From Asterella californica (taxonomy: Eukaryota; Streptophyta; Marchantiopsida; Marchantiales; Aytoniaceae), in contig JAYKYS010000002.1 in the NCBI GenBank assembly GCA_036924285.1, positions 6,696,001 through 6,760,000 on the forward strand: a stretch of 64,000 nt of DNA. The letters run 5' to 3'. Below the pieces are notes generated by a model. It saw nothing but the letters and a program-made list of their open reading frames with translations, was not told the origin of the DNA and made no database searches. The stretch's first letter is position 1, and each line of letters opens with the position of its first letter. The translations under genes were made by a program, and so were the position numbers. Below, piece by piece: positions 44,226 to 54,837 of this stretch.

Positions 44226-45454
44226 GACATATTTGGTGCTTCTCGCCGATCAATAACGTTCGGCACCCACGTTTTCGCCCGGATGCTCATGGGATGAACC
44301 TAGACAACCCCGTTCTGTGGCGTGTCTCTCTTTGACATGTGTTGTATCGGCCTTTTGGCCCTACCGCGCCCTTTCCTCCGTGGGTCTCACCCATCTGGCG
44401 TCCGGGCGCACTTCAAGGTACAGTCAGCGCTCAGAGCTAACCGGCATTCTTTGTATTCTTAGCCGGCTAGAACTTTTTAATGTCGGGTTCCTAGTGAACC
44501 GGGACCAAAAGTTTAAAACTTGGATTATCGCAGTGCCAGAACCCGATTTTCTTGCAAATTCCTGTCTTCTTTCTTCGGTGCGAATGAATAATTTCGGATT
44601 TACGTGGTCGACTTAAACCTCGCGACTGAAAACAACCGGGTTATTGATATGTGAGACGGATGTGAATTCAATGACAAGATGTGACGATTAGATCTAACGA
44701 TTGAGATTGTATCCATCGGACGGTTACTAGTCAACATCAAGGTCTGACTGTAGAGAACGCTGCGGATAATGTCATGATAATATTAGGGTGATGCAGGAGA
44801 CATTGGACGTGCGAGACAGTGCGGTAGTCCAAACTCCAAACTCCACAATTGAGACTCGAGACTTGACATTGTTTCTTCGAGAATCGAAGTTTCATCAAGG
44901 TATTCGGACCTAGAGGCTAGCGGACGACGTACGCCGCTGCACTTTTGATGCTTGGCATTGTTTCTTCGAGAATCGAGGTTCTATCGAGGATTTTCAACCT
45001 AGCGAACGATGTTAGGACGCTGTTGGGGTGCTGCGGGAGAGGTTGGACATGCACTTTCGCTGCTTGTCATTATTTCATCAAGATTCCATCCAGATTTTTT
45101 GATCTAGCGGACACTGTTAGGACGCTGTTAGGAGGCTATGGGAGAGGTTGGACATGCACTTTCACTGCTTTGTATTATTTCTCCGAGGTTCCATGGATCT
45201 TTTTCGACCTGGCGGATGACGTTACGAAGTTGTTACGATGTTGCGGGAGAGGTTGGACGTGCCAGACGATGCGACGGTCCACAATCTCGAGTCAAGATTC
45301 GGAATTGGAGCGACGATGGAGCTTGTATTCTATTTCTTCAAATCCGCTGTCGCACTTTTGCTGCTTGGCATTATTTCTTCGAAGTTCCATCGATCTTTTT
45401 TGACCTAACGGACGACGTTAGGGTGATGCGGGAGAGGTTGGACGTGCGAGACGG
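44222..45454 (+). other. Non-coding 3' internal segment joined to pol, with its own LTR-end/primer-site signature
   Basis: The first 21 bases (44222-44242) are identical to 39107-39127, the junction of the 5' LTR end and the primer site. After that comes unrelated DNA without a supported ORF. Between about 44790 and 45454 a degenerate repeat is seen: GCGGGAGAGGTTGGAC or close variants at about 44793, 45033, 45138, 45243 and 45428. It is accompanied by TTTCTTCGA(G)A and CGACGTTAGG words. The last copy directly abuts the 3' LTR and its GGGAGAGG may act as polypurine tract. Confidence 0.7.
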
Positions 45455-46932
45455 TGTCCAGTTGTGGGACCAGTTAGTATGTAAATTACGCGTATAAGTG
45501 TGTTTTGCACACAATTGTAGAAGTTGTGGTGTAATGGGATCTAAAACTTTGCTCTTATGAGCTTAGAATGCTCTATTATCTGCTGAAGGGCTCCATGGGG
45601 TGCAAAAGGACAAGGTGGGGTCCTTTAACTTCTCATTGGTCCTCAAAAAAAGTGAAGGTAACTTGTCCTCTACCTAAGTGCGCGCTCTGGGAGGATCGGG
45701 ACACTTTGACGAGGGATTTTGGAGATCAGAGGGCATGGGCGGAGAGCTCTCGACGGGAGGAGCAATCTGACCACAAATTTCACTCGATTTGGAGGTCCAG
45801 GGCATACGTTATGGCATTTTGAAGTTCATAGAGTGACGGGAGTACATAGCTTTCTCTTCCGATTGTAAGATTAAGGGGTTTGAGTGATTTAGCCGTCAGA
45901 TTGAGACCAGATTTCATGAGCTTGTAGTCTGTCAGTTGCTGAAGCTCTGACCACAAATTTCACCACCGGATGTTTTGAGGATTGAGCGCAATGGCGATTT
46001 GAAGACGACGGGGTGCAGAAAGCTCTCAATCTGGAGCAGCAACTTTGCAGATTTATGGAGGATGATCCGAACGGTGAAATCGGCTCAAATTTCCTGAGTA
46101 GTGATTTTACCTTCTGAATTGATAGCACAGGAAGTTTGAGTGGAAGTGGACGGTTCATTTAGGCGAAGAAGCTTCTGTCCTGAATCTGAGATTGGAAGTG
46201 CGTGTTAGTTTCTGTGGATTTGTGTTAATTGTGGGAGAAGATCTAGCCGTCAGATCTTCCTGAAATTTGACCTGTGAGTAAGGATTCTAGTATCCTACCT
46301 ACGTGGCAAGTTTGAGAGGAGACTGAGATGTAGATCTGTACCTCTGATGTGTGAACGTTTGCTGGTTTTTTGTCGAGTTGTATCGGCAACGGTATCTAGT
46401 CCAGGTCCCGAGTCTTGTTAGCGGCAGCTGGCAGAAAAGTATCTAGTGTGACGTTTGTATTTCTTGGGGGTGTATTCTAGGCGTAGATAAGACTTTTGCG
46501 ACCTACGTTGTAACCACATCATGTGGTTGTCAGGTTCGCACTCAACGTGACAAAGTGCGATCCTTGACATGTAAAGTCGACTAGCTGTCTAGCCTAGTCT
46601 CTTGTTTTGGGACATGTTACGGTGCATGCATTTGAACCTATCACCCAGAAGACCCACACGTGGATGAGTATGACGGCACCAAACATGCGATGTGCATGTG
46701 TGCCACCTCATCGGTCCGTGAGGCTTGGGTTGCTCGGTTAGGGAGCTTGCACCTGTCCTTGTTTTTGTGTTCGAAACTTTTAAGCAAAAGAGAGTGACCT
46801 GTGTGGGGGCATTCGACCTGGAGGAATTCAAAAGATTGTTCGTGGAGAGATCGTGGGGGGGATCCTATGAGATTGTTTCAGAGTTTTATGGATCGAGATA
46901 CCTTTGTAGTTGGAGTGCTCATGTTGTGAGAG

Positions 46933-47148
46933 ATGGACGAAGGACTCTACTTACCGCCCAGATTCCCTTTTCGAAACCCTTTCTCGATTAAACTGATGTA
47001 TATGGAACGAGTTCACTTTCAACAGTTTCTGATAGGATCTTTCGAGCATAACTTTACCGCGCAAGTCATGCTCTCGCCTGTCCCTGTGATCTTACCTGTT
47101 GTCACTTACGGCCAAGAATGGGATCTCACCGTCTTTATCCTCATCTAA
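46933..47148 (+). CDS. LTR-encoded small protein A (3' LTR copy)
   Basis: Same 71-codon ORF as at 38556-38771, intact. It differs at four residues (for example SPVPVILPVVTYG here, SSVPVILHVVTYG there). The two prolines are shared with the diverged copy at 54042-54257, so this version is closer to the ancestor. MD at the start, NPFSIKL and WDLTV are unchanged. Being in the 3' LTR, it would be expressed only from promoters inside the LTR or by read-through from the element. Function unknown. Confidence 0.6.
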   Translation: MDEGLYLPPRFPFRNPFSIKLMYMERVHFQQFLIGSFEHNFTAQVMLSPVPVILPVVTYGQEWDLTVFILI

Positions 47149-47154
47149 CGAAGG

Positions 47155-47358
47155 ATGGATCTAAATCAGCTCCCTCCTGTAAACTTTAACACCCAGTGCG
47201 AGATAAGACACATCTGTCGACCCAAAGCCTTGTACGAAGCCCTAGTAGTGAGAAACTTCGGAGAGGAATATTATCGAGAGATCATGTCATCACATATCCC
47301 GTTTGTCGTGCCCATGATCATCCAACGTTTTCGTGTAGTTATCTTGACCCTTTACTGA
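47155..47358 (+). CDS. LTR-encoded small protein B (3' LTR copy)
   Basis: Same 67-codon ORF as at 38778-38981, with a single residue difference (Leu for Met after RPKA). It starts 6 nt after the TAA of A, in frame. RNFGEEYYREIMSS and PFVVPMIIQRF are conserved. No known domain recognised. Confidence 0.55.
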   Translation: MDLNQLPPVNFNTQCEIRHICRPKALYEALVVRNFGEEYYREIMSSHIPFVVPMIIQRFRVVILTLY

Positions 47359-47495
47359 GAGAAAGGAAGTGCTTAGTTATCGAGGAAGTTAGAGAGAAAT
47401 CTACAGGAAACTTGTCGCTCTGCTGTGCATTGATCGCTAGCCACAGCCAGAAGGTACGCCCTTGTTCAAAGGAAAGACTCTCGCTACGACAACGG

Positions 47496-48065
47496 ATTGA
47501 GATGCCCTCCTTCTGGAGTACTCAAGTACACTAGCTCGACCTGGACGAAAGTGTGGAAGAAGACGTCTAGTTGACGACATGTCTTTTCCAGATAGCTTCT
47601 AGGAACTTCACGTCTTGGTCTCCAAGATATCTCACCTCCTGGGTCTTTCTCTCGCGAAAAAGATGAAGATACAACTTCTCCAGAAGACACTTCCTCGGCT
47701 CTCGGTCAGCTTCTACCTTCCATCTGTTCCTCCCCTGCTTGTCTTCCAAGAAGAGGCACATAGTACTTCCAAGTACATACCACTTCCTTGAGATCATCGG
47801 CAGAATCTTCTTCTCCAACTCATATCCACAGTTCTCTGCTTTTGATCGATGGAAAGCTCTATGCCACCACTCCACCATCCACGAAGATGGTCTTCCTCGA
47901 GTGACCCCTGCCTTGAAAAGTACACGGTTGCGAGGAGGCAATGCTGCCCAGACTATCCTCTAGAATACCATGGTCTACGAGGTTCTGGTCCCTTGTGAAG
48001 AAGTCGAGGCCCAACTCTTTGATGAAAGGTTTGACCTCGACCAACTCGGCTTGTGATAACACCAA
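47496..48065 (-). pseudogene. Unknown minus-strand gene, proximal part, cut by the gypsy insertion
   Basis: On the minus strand a protein-like stretch begins near 48065 (MVLSQAELVEVKPFIKELGLDFFTRDQNL). It continues in another frame as WMVEWWHRAFHRSKAENCGYELEKK and KWYVLGSTMCLFLEDKQGRNRW, and runs towards 47496. The sequence would rejoin 37082 if the gypsy element were removed, so with 35427-37082 it forms one decayed gene. Frame changes near 47860 and 47690 are needed. The mix of Trp, charged residues and helices suggests a folded domain, but I do not recognise it. Confidence 0.4.
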
Positions 48066-50600
48066 CCCTCAAGGATGCAATGACATGTTCGAGCTTATGT
48101 TACACTAAACCACACATATTTGTTGTGAGCCTAAGGCTCAGCCTTCACCAGGTTCTCACAATCCAGCTTCCACTATTAGAAGACGAATCTAGTCTTCTAG
48201 AAGACAACTATTCTGTCTTCTAGAATCTAGCAGTGCTTCCTAAGTGTATCACGTCTTTTGAGCTATATCTAAGCAATCCTAACTTAGAAAGGCATTGCAT
48301 GGATTCCTAAGAAGACAATCCACTTTGCAATTCATCCTACTTCCTAACAGAAAATAAGAAGATATTTGAGAAGCGAAGTCTTCGAATGATTCGGAAGAAG
48401 GCTGAGGACTCCTGTGGTGACAGTGACCTCCAAGAAGACCCCCTTCTGATTAACTGATGTCTTCAGAAGACTTCTCGCAGCCAAGCTTCTCATCACTAGT
48501 CTCACATGTCTTCGGCTTCTTACACACAACCTGGCCTCACAACAGACATGGAACATTCACACTCTGTTTTCCGACTCCTCACATCGCATATACACTCAGA
48601 AGAAGCTTGTTGCGTAACGAGAAGACATGACCCTTGATCATTCTCTCCAGATTCTGTCAGCAAGGCTTCTCACAACTCTCTCTTAAAGTTCAGGAAGAAG
48701 AAGGAACAGATTGCTATGGGTCCGACAAAAGAGACCCGTACTCACGTCTTCTCGTGCATTCTGCCAGCCTTTCCAATCTTCTAGCTCTCTAGGAAGATGT
48801 GGACTTGGGAAGCCAGGAAGATTGGGAGACACAGGTCTGATTCCTAGTTTCCTGCTTCTTGAAACAACAATCAACTCTCAAGTTCACTCTGGATTCACAT
48901 CAAGCTTCTAACAACTCCAATACCAATCCAATCCAACTACTTGATACGAATTGCAAACATTCAGTCTTCTTGAAATGTCCATACATTCAGACATATCTTC
49001 TGTCCACAGATTATGGGACAAAAGTGCAGTAGGGTAGAGAAATTGATAGTCAGACCATCAAATTTTGAAACTGGAAGAAGGGAGCTCAGTATCGATTCGA
49101 GAAGAAGTGGGGAAGACGGTTGATGATAATTGGGTAGCGCTTCCACGTCCAATCTTCTCAGAGAAAATTCAAGGTAGGAAGAAGGTTCGATGGGCTTCCT
49201 GCAAACGATCGAGAAGCGTAAGAGACATCAAAATAGAGGACGGAAGCGATAAGAAAAAGAAGAAAACATGAAAAGAACCTCAATACTGCTCCCATCTACG
49301 CTTCTGATTGTTCTTTCAGTCTTCTGTGCGCTTTAGAACTTTGATTTCATCTTCAATGTCCTGCCACAATCCTGCTTCTGTCTCCAATCTCGAGATGCTG
49401 CTAATACTGCTTCCACAATCGAGCTCAATCTGCTGCTCTTCGAAGCTTCTCTCTTGATTTCCATCTTTGACCTTCAATTCCTAATCTTCTAATCCCTTGG
49501 GGATTCCTCACTCTTCCACCTCGAGTGCGCTTCCTGATTGGAAGAAGTCTTCTCCTACTCACTCACTCCAAGTCACTTATGCGCACTTCCAATGTCCTCT
49601 CCAATTCCGAATACGAAGTCGATTCTCAATTCGAGAACTAGCAAGAGAGATCTGTGCTAATGCGCTTCCAGCTTCCGTGTCTTCTCTACGTGATTTAGGT
49701 AATGACTTCGACTATCCTAGACCTATCTACTACCATCTACGCATCTACTACTATCTATGTGACTGTACAGCAAGTACACCTACCCCTTACCTAGTTGGTG
49801 CGTGGTTGATACCTCCCGCGGTGATAGTCACTGTCTTCTTGGAAGCGTGCTCTGTCTTCCAGCTTCCGGCTTCCAGAAGACATCTTCCTGAAAGATGTCC
49901 ATCTTCCGGCTTCAGAAGAAATCGACTTCTTCTCACAAATTCTCTTAAGATCATCTCCCCGCTAAGCAAGGTGCAATCTTAAGTAATAAGGTTACTTCAA
50001 TTATATAGACATTTCATTATCTTAAAATTTTTGAGAAAATCTCCAATCTTGCAAATTGTGGGCACTATAGATATGCAATAACGCACCCCCTTTCTCGACA
50101 GAGATGAGACTGCTATCGCATTCTTGGTGTAGAAAAGTGCATAACGAGCCCCAACATACTAAGCTGAGGTCCCCCCGGTTTGACCTACAGTAATAGGGAC
50201 TTCAAGAGTTTTTGAGACCGTCGTTCTCTTGAAACGAGGAATTGATGGATTGGTCGTACGCTTCGTGCGTACGGCTTGCCGCATTTGCATCGAACGGAAA
50301 GAGGAAATGTTTGCAACCTATTCTGTAAACTCTACAGTTTATCACTTTGCAGATGCAACTCAACGACTTCTGTCTGTAAACTAACAGAACAATCGACTTC
50401 ATGAGGCTGATCTTCTCTTGGTTTCTAATGAATTTTGGATAGAAGAAGCAAAACGGATAGACAGTCCTTGAGGATGAGCCACAAGTCTTTCGACTTGACA
50501 TATAAGTACGGTCCTATTACACACTGAAAACACTCAGTAGCTCCCGAAAATACGTAAGAAATTTTCACATAGTCTAAGTCAAGAAGCAGGAACTCTGGTG
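47496..50600 (-). mobile_element. Right part of the GAAGAC/GTCTTC-rich element
   Basis: It has the same word bias as 33.7-37.08 kb, with perfect dyads such as GTCTTCTAGAAGAC near 48194 and GTCTTC-A-GAAGAC near 48462. No coding frame is supported from 48.1 to 50.6 kb. I could not align the outer flanks as LTRs by eye, and the right boundary with the LINE (about 50.0-50.65 kb) is not defined. Confidence 0.4.
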
Positions 50601-51189
50601 GTCTCAAGCAAAAGAGAAAATCAATGTATACGTAGCTTCTAGTGAGGTATAACTGAGCTTTGGATAATGACAATAATCCAAAGGGCAGCAACAGATACGG
50701 AGAAAGAATCGATGGTACAACCAAATTGGTCTACTTCACACTTGTATCCTTCGATTCCGTACAACTGTCTTAGAAACGTCAGGTGTGACATCAAAAGCTA
50801 CATACGAATGAGAAAGAAAGAGTGGAACCTAGGGCAGAACAAAACGGTAATCTAACTCTCCTTACTTGCCGAAACTAAAAAATGACTCTCGGAAGAACAC
50901 GCTCAAGCCCTACCGAAAATTGCAAAGAGATACAAGATCGAAAGTGCAAGCGACCTTAAGAGGATGTACAGCCAACAGAAGAGAACGCGAAGAGTGATCA
51001 ACGAAATATAGAAACAAATGATTCAATGGCTCAACACAGTGAAAGAGACACAAGAGGAGATAACGGTACATGAGCACAAAGGATGGAGCTGGAAAATAGA
51101 GAAACAAGAGAAACACAGATGAGAACTGGCTACAAATCAGTGGAGACGGGTTTTCATGAGAGAGATCGATCTCAAGATACAATTTAATT

Positions 51190-51745
51190 CTAAATGGGGG
51201 ACAGAGGATTCAACCAAAAAATGAGGAAAGAGATGGAGCAGAATATGGAATGCTCAGATACCCGCATAAGACAAGATAATGCTATGGAAGCTCTGGCAGC
51301 AAGGATTTCCTACCGCTCTCAGAATGGCCAAAATGCGAAAAGACACAGGCAAATGCGACAGATGTCAAGAGGATACGGAATCGTTAGATCATCTCTTTTG
51401 GAGCTATGGGTGGGTGAATCTGAAATGGAGACAATAGTTCTTGGTTTCAAAGAGAATTATGAGGGAAGGAATCCTCAAGAGAGCCTCATAGCCACCCTCG
51501 ACGAGACAATGGAGGGCAACAGGATTGAGAACCAAATTGACACACTGGAGATCATAGATACTATTTGGAAGAAAAGAAACGAACGAACGTTCAACAAAAA
51601 GACCCAAGATATTCCACTACAGGTTATTCTCTTAAATGCGGAGAGGAAGTTACAAGTGGTCGAGAGGAAGATCAGGCAATCGGGACGTACCTTAAGGCTT
51701 CATGAGGAAGCCAAAAGAGAATTTCATACCATGCGAGAGAGGTGA
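51190..51745 (+). pseudogene. LINE ORF2 C-terminal part with zinc-binding (zf-RVT-like) module
   Basis: This is the distal part of the LINE whose reverse transcriptase lies at 32-33.5 kb. In one frame near 51285-51425 the sequence reads LWQQGFPTALRMAKMRKDTG, then KCDRCQEDTESLDHLFW, the C-x2-C...HLF pattern of the zinc-binding region near the end of plant LINE ORF2. After a frameshift near 51430 the frame continues with EIIDTIWKKRNERTF, typical of the segment just downstream. No ATG or stop arrangement suggests an independent gene. Confidence 0.65.
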
Positions 51746-52500
51746 GCGCGCCGCACTTTGCGAGGCAGATGAATACGTGAGGAAAGCAACAGGCAAATCC
51801 GAAAGCCTAATCTGACCAGTAATGAAAATTAGAGACGTCCTCCTCCCGTGATGCTACAAGAGGTTCCTGCGGAGGGAAACTAGAATATGAGTGAGAGAAG
51901 GGAGGTGCTCGTGAATGAGACGGAGAGAGAAGATGAAATCAGAGATTACCGGATTATGATGAATCATAATGTCATTCCAAATGACAAAAAAAGAGAAGTA
52001 CACAGAGAAAGGATTCAGAGTCTGCAGATAATTCACACTCCGTAGAATGACCAGGTCGAATAAACAAAATGAGAACGATCACATGCGGAAGCATAACAAT
52101 GGTTCGAACAGGATGCTGAACTCCAATCTCGAGAGGAAGAGCAAGCAAAGAAGTCGAAAGATCCAACCGCCGAACAAGGAGCACAACACCAACAGGGGAT
52201 GCTTGGGTGATATCTCGAAAGTGGGTACCGCTCTCACCCGACAAGTGGGTCACCACAAGCACAGGACACATGGCAAGGACACGTTTCAAAATCGATGGCA
52301 GCGGGAGAACGAGGTGAAGCGACTCGTTTCAGCAAGAAGAGAGTTGAGAAAGCGAACAGACAGACCGTCGCTAAATTCAAACACAACCAGAACGATAGAG
52401 AGCAGCATAGCATGATTGTCTGCAAGGAGAAGAATAGGGATAGGTGGAGGACGCGGTCCTGCTTAGTTACGCAAAACCTGAAATGTACTAAACGGACCAT

Positions 52501-52504
52501 CCGG
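52501..52504. repeat. Target-site duplication CCGG of the solo LTR
   Basis: CCGG at 52501-52504 and again at 54578-54581 flank the solo LTR exactly. Confidence 0.7.
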
Positions 52505-53834
52505 TGTCGTAGGGCATGAAATATGGTCTGGGAATACACGGGGTATCTGGCTGTAGAGAGATACAACTGGATCTACGACCTAACCGATGAAAACTTATGC
52601 TCTCCCTATCTAATCTATCAGTCTTTTTTGTAGGTTACTAGCGATCTAACTTGACCCAAGTGCAACACATGTGCATCGCACAAATGACTCGGAGCTCGAT
52701 TCCACTCTAGATAAAGGCAAGGCTCATACACGATACGTGTCTGCTGTAGATCCAAGCACTTTTCATACAATCTCTCATCAACATCCGCTTCACTACTTCT
52801 TCTCGACAAACTATCTAAATTGTAGACTCTGATCTTCTATTGTTCGCTGATACGAGTTTGCTCAAGAAGATGCCCACAGCAAGGACCGCCTACTACACAA
52901 GCTTCTCAATGATACAAGACATATCGGCAGCAAACAGCTAGAAACTCGGGGCGTGACACCGAGGATAATGGTACCTCAGCTTCAGCAAGACGTGGCACCT
53001 CCACTGAGCGTGATCGCCGTACCAATCTCACAATACAGCCTCCTTGTCATCCACACGACACCTCCAAGAAGCACACCTCCCATCTTCGAGTCGTTTTTGT
53101 TCAACTCCAATCAAGAGATTTCAGCGAAATCTCTCTACGTCTTTCTCGTCTCGCTGCAAACTGAACTTTGACAATCTCGTGCCTTCACCTCGATTATCCA
53201 ATCAGGCTCAAACTTCACAGGACATCCCCTCTGACCCTTCTCTACTACTGTATGAAATTTCAGTCTCAGATCTGAACCCAACTGTCCGCGATGAACCAAG
53301 CCACCCGCCTGTGCTAACTTATGAGCTTTACAGATCTCGATGGCCAAAATCCTAGATTTCCACACATTCTCTTACCCAATTGAACTGAAATTTCACATGG
53401 GACTAGCTGATAGGGCACACTCTCATCCTGGAAAGTTTCACTCAGAGATCCAATCCCATGTGCACGGAGCAACTCAAGCTTTGAATCCAAAGAAAGCGGT
53501 TTTACTCATACCTCTCAACTGTAACAGCCAACTTCAATCGATCATTTCAAGAGTAAATCCAACCCAAATGTAGGATTGTTTTACATCAATACAACCAGCA
53601 CGGAGTGAACTACTAGATCCCCTTGACAGCTCCTAAAGATCACCTCTCAAACTCCCGGATCACTCCAAAACGTGGCTCGGGGTATCGATTTGACCCCCTG
53701 ACTTTCAACGTCCATCACTCTCTCCTCAGAATTCCAAATCGCCTGATCTTTGTCTCCAGAGTGTAGCCCGTCTCGAGAGCTTTCCAACAAGACCACTCAC
53801 TCCTCCAATGACCCTCGGGAAGACCTCCAAAACC

Positions 53835-54032
53835 CTAAAGCCGTCTGCAGATCTGGAACCGATTTATGATGAAATGTACTACAAAAGGAAATGGAGAAGC
53901 CATCACTTGATTACAGTACTCCTCCCCAAAGTTCCTTGCAATCCATGCACGATGATTGATCTTCCGCCGACAGTGACATCGAACATCCACCCAGACGTTG
54001 AAAGGGATGTTGGCTGGATAATTTAGGTCCAT
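53835..54032 (-). CDS. LTR-encoded small protein B (solo LTR copy)
   Basis: A 65-codon ORF on the minus strand opens MDLN and keeps ARNFGEEYCNQVMASPFPFVV and IINRF. It aligns with B of LTR3 at roughly 40% identity by eye. It begins 9 nt after the stop of A and in the same frame. The ORF is intact although the LTR has diverged considerably at the nucleotide level. Function unknown. Confidence 0.6.
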   Translation of the reverse strand: MDLNYPANIPFNVWVDVRCHCRRKINHRAWIARNFGEEYCNQVMASPFPFVVHFIINRFQICRRL

Positions 54033-54041
54033 TGGCCCTCG

Positions 54042-54257
54042 TCAAAGTAAGATGTACACTGTCAAGTCCCAGTCCTCTCCATACGTGACGATTGGTAAGA
54101 TCACCGGAGTAGGCGAGTCCATCATCCTCCCCATGAACTCTTCTCCAAAGTAGGCGACGAACCACTGTCGAAAGTGATCGCGGTGGATCAAGTGAAGCTT
54201 GATATGAAACGGGTTCGGAAATGACAGATTTGGAACTCGATTCAGTCCTCCATCCAT
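54042..54257 (-). CDS. LTR-encoded small protein A (solo LTR copy)
   Basis: A 71-codon minus-strand ORF, MDGGL at the start, with FPNPFHIKL, YFGEEF, SPTPVILPIVTYG and WDLTVYIL. It has exactly the length of LTR3 protein A and 36 of 71 identical residues in an ungapped alignment by my count. Conserved blocks are clustered (NPFxIKL, PVIL, VTYG, WDLTV), as in a folded domain. The TGA stop is followed after 9 nt by ORF B in frame. No recognised family. Confidence 0.65.
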   Translation of the reverse strand: MDGGLNRVPNLSFPNPFHIKLHLIHRDHFRQWFVAYFGEEFMGRMMDSPTPVILPIVTYGEDWDLTVYILL

Positions 54258-54656
54258 GAATACAACTCTTGCCGCTCCTTCTTATCACGTAAGACACTAA
54301 GACACACTCATGAAAACTACCCCCAAAGAAGAATGCCTCACAAACCCCCAACCCACTATCTTATACCTATGTTCGACAACAAGAGTCATTCACGCGAACG
54401 TTCATGGATCATTGAGTCGGCACATCTTGTTATCGTGCGATCTCACATCCAGATCTTTGTGAACGTGACACCTAATATCCTCTCATGCGAACTACACAAA
54501 AAGTTCACCGAACACAAAAGAAAACACAACACCCGTTCTTCACTGAATTCACATGTGGGACGTCTCACAACATGACACCGGTCCGAGCACGGGAGCAGCC
54601 AGGTGTTTTACCTGGCAGTCGGTTAATGAATTTCACCCGGCTCTTTCCTGCTTCCT

Positions 54657-54689
54657 AAAAAAAAAATAAAAAAATAAAGAAAAACAAAC
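54657..54689 (+). other. A-rich tail of the LINE
   Basis: A run of A with occasional T, G and C directly precedes the 12-bp target duplication ACATATCATAGT, as expected for a LINE 3' end. Confidence 0.65.
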
Positions 54690-54701
54690 ACATATCATAG
54701 T

Positions 54702-54828
54702 ATCCTTTTGGAATGATAACCGGTTGCACTAACTATGCCAGATAGAGAGTGTGATCAAAGAAGTGATCTAATACAGTGGTGTGATCAAGCACAAAAATCG
54801 TATTGAGGTGTGATAAAGCAAATTTCTG
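54702..54828 (-). mobile_element. Right half of the split MITE
   Basis: The reverse complement begins CAGAAATTTGCTTTATCACA and follows the left half for about 130 bp, including the repeated TTGATCACAC words. Joined to the left half, the original element would be about 300 bp with no room for a transposase. Confidence 0.85.
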
Positions 54829-54837
54829 ATTACCAGG

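Larger units (their letters stand above)
45455..47491 (+). mobile_element. 3' LTR of the complete gypsy element (LTR3)
   Basis: This 2037-bp LTR starts TGTCCAGTTGTGGGACC and ends CTACGACA, and is followed by ACGG. It matches 37087-39114 throughout. The whole element therefore spans 37087-47491. Confidence 0.92.
52505..54577 (-). mobile_element. Solo LTR related to LTR3 (LTR4)
   Basis: Read on the minus strand it starts TGTCATGTTGTGAGACG and ends CCCTACGACA, close to the LTR3 termini TGTCCTGTTGTGGGACC and CTACGACA. Its length, 2073 bp, is also close. A 4-bp duplication flanks it and no internal region is present, so it is a solo LTR from LTR-LTR recombination. Small ORFs A and B lie about 320 nt from its start, compared with about 1470 nt in LTR3. 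Confidence 0.8.
28482..54689 (+). mobile_element. LINE (non-LTR retrotransposon) split by later insertions
   Basis: The LINE lies inside the MITE, flanked by ACATGTTCATAGT (28469-28481) and ACATATCATAGT (54690-54701) as a diverged target duplication. It ends in an A-rich tail at about 54657-54689. ORF1, endonuclease, reverse transcriptase and a distal zinc-binding module occur in plus orientation at 29.6-33.5 and 51.2-51.75 kb. Removing the inserts (about 33.7-50.6 kb and 52505-54577) leaves roughly 7 kb, a normal length for a plant L1-type LINE. Confidence 0.7.

Noticed and set aside
46725..46991. Third ORF upstream of and overlapping protein A in the 3' LTR
   Set aside because: It is not open over its full length in the 5' LTR copy and has no counterpart in the solo LTR.
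50202..50724. Minus-strand ORFs as part of a gene
   Set aside because: Short overlapping frames without motifs at the undefined edge between LINE and the GAAGAC-rich element.
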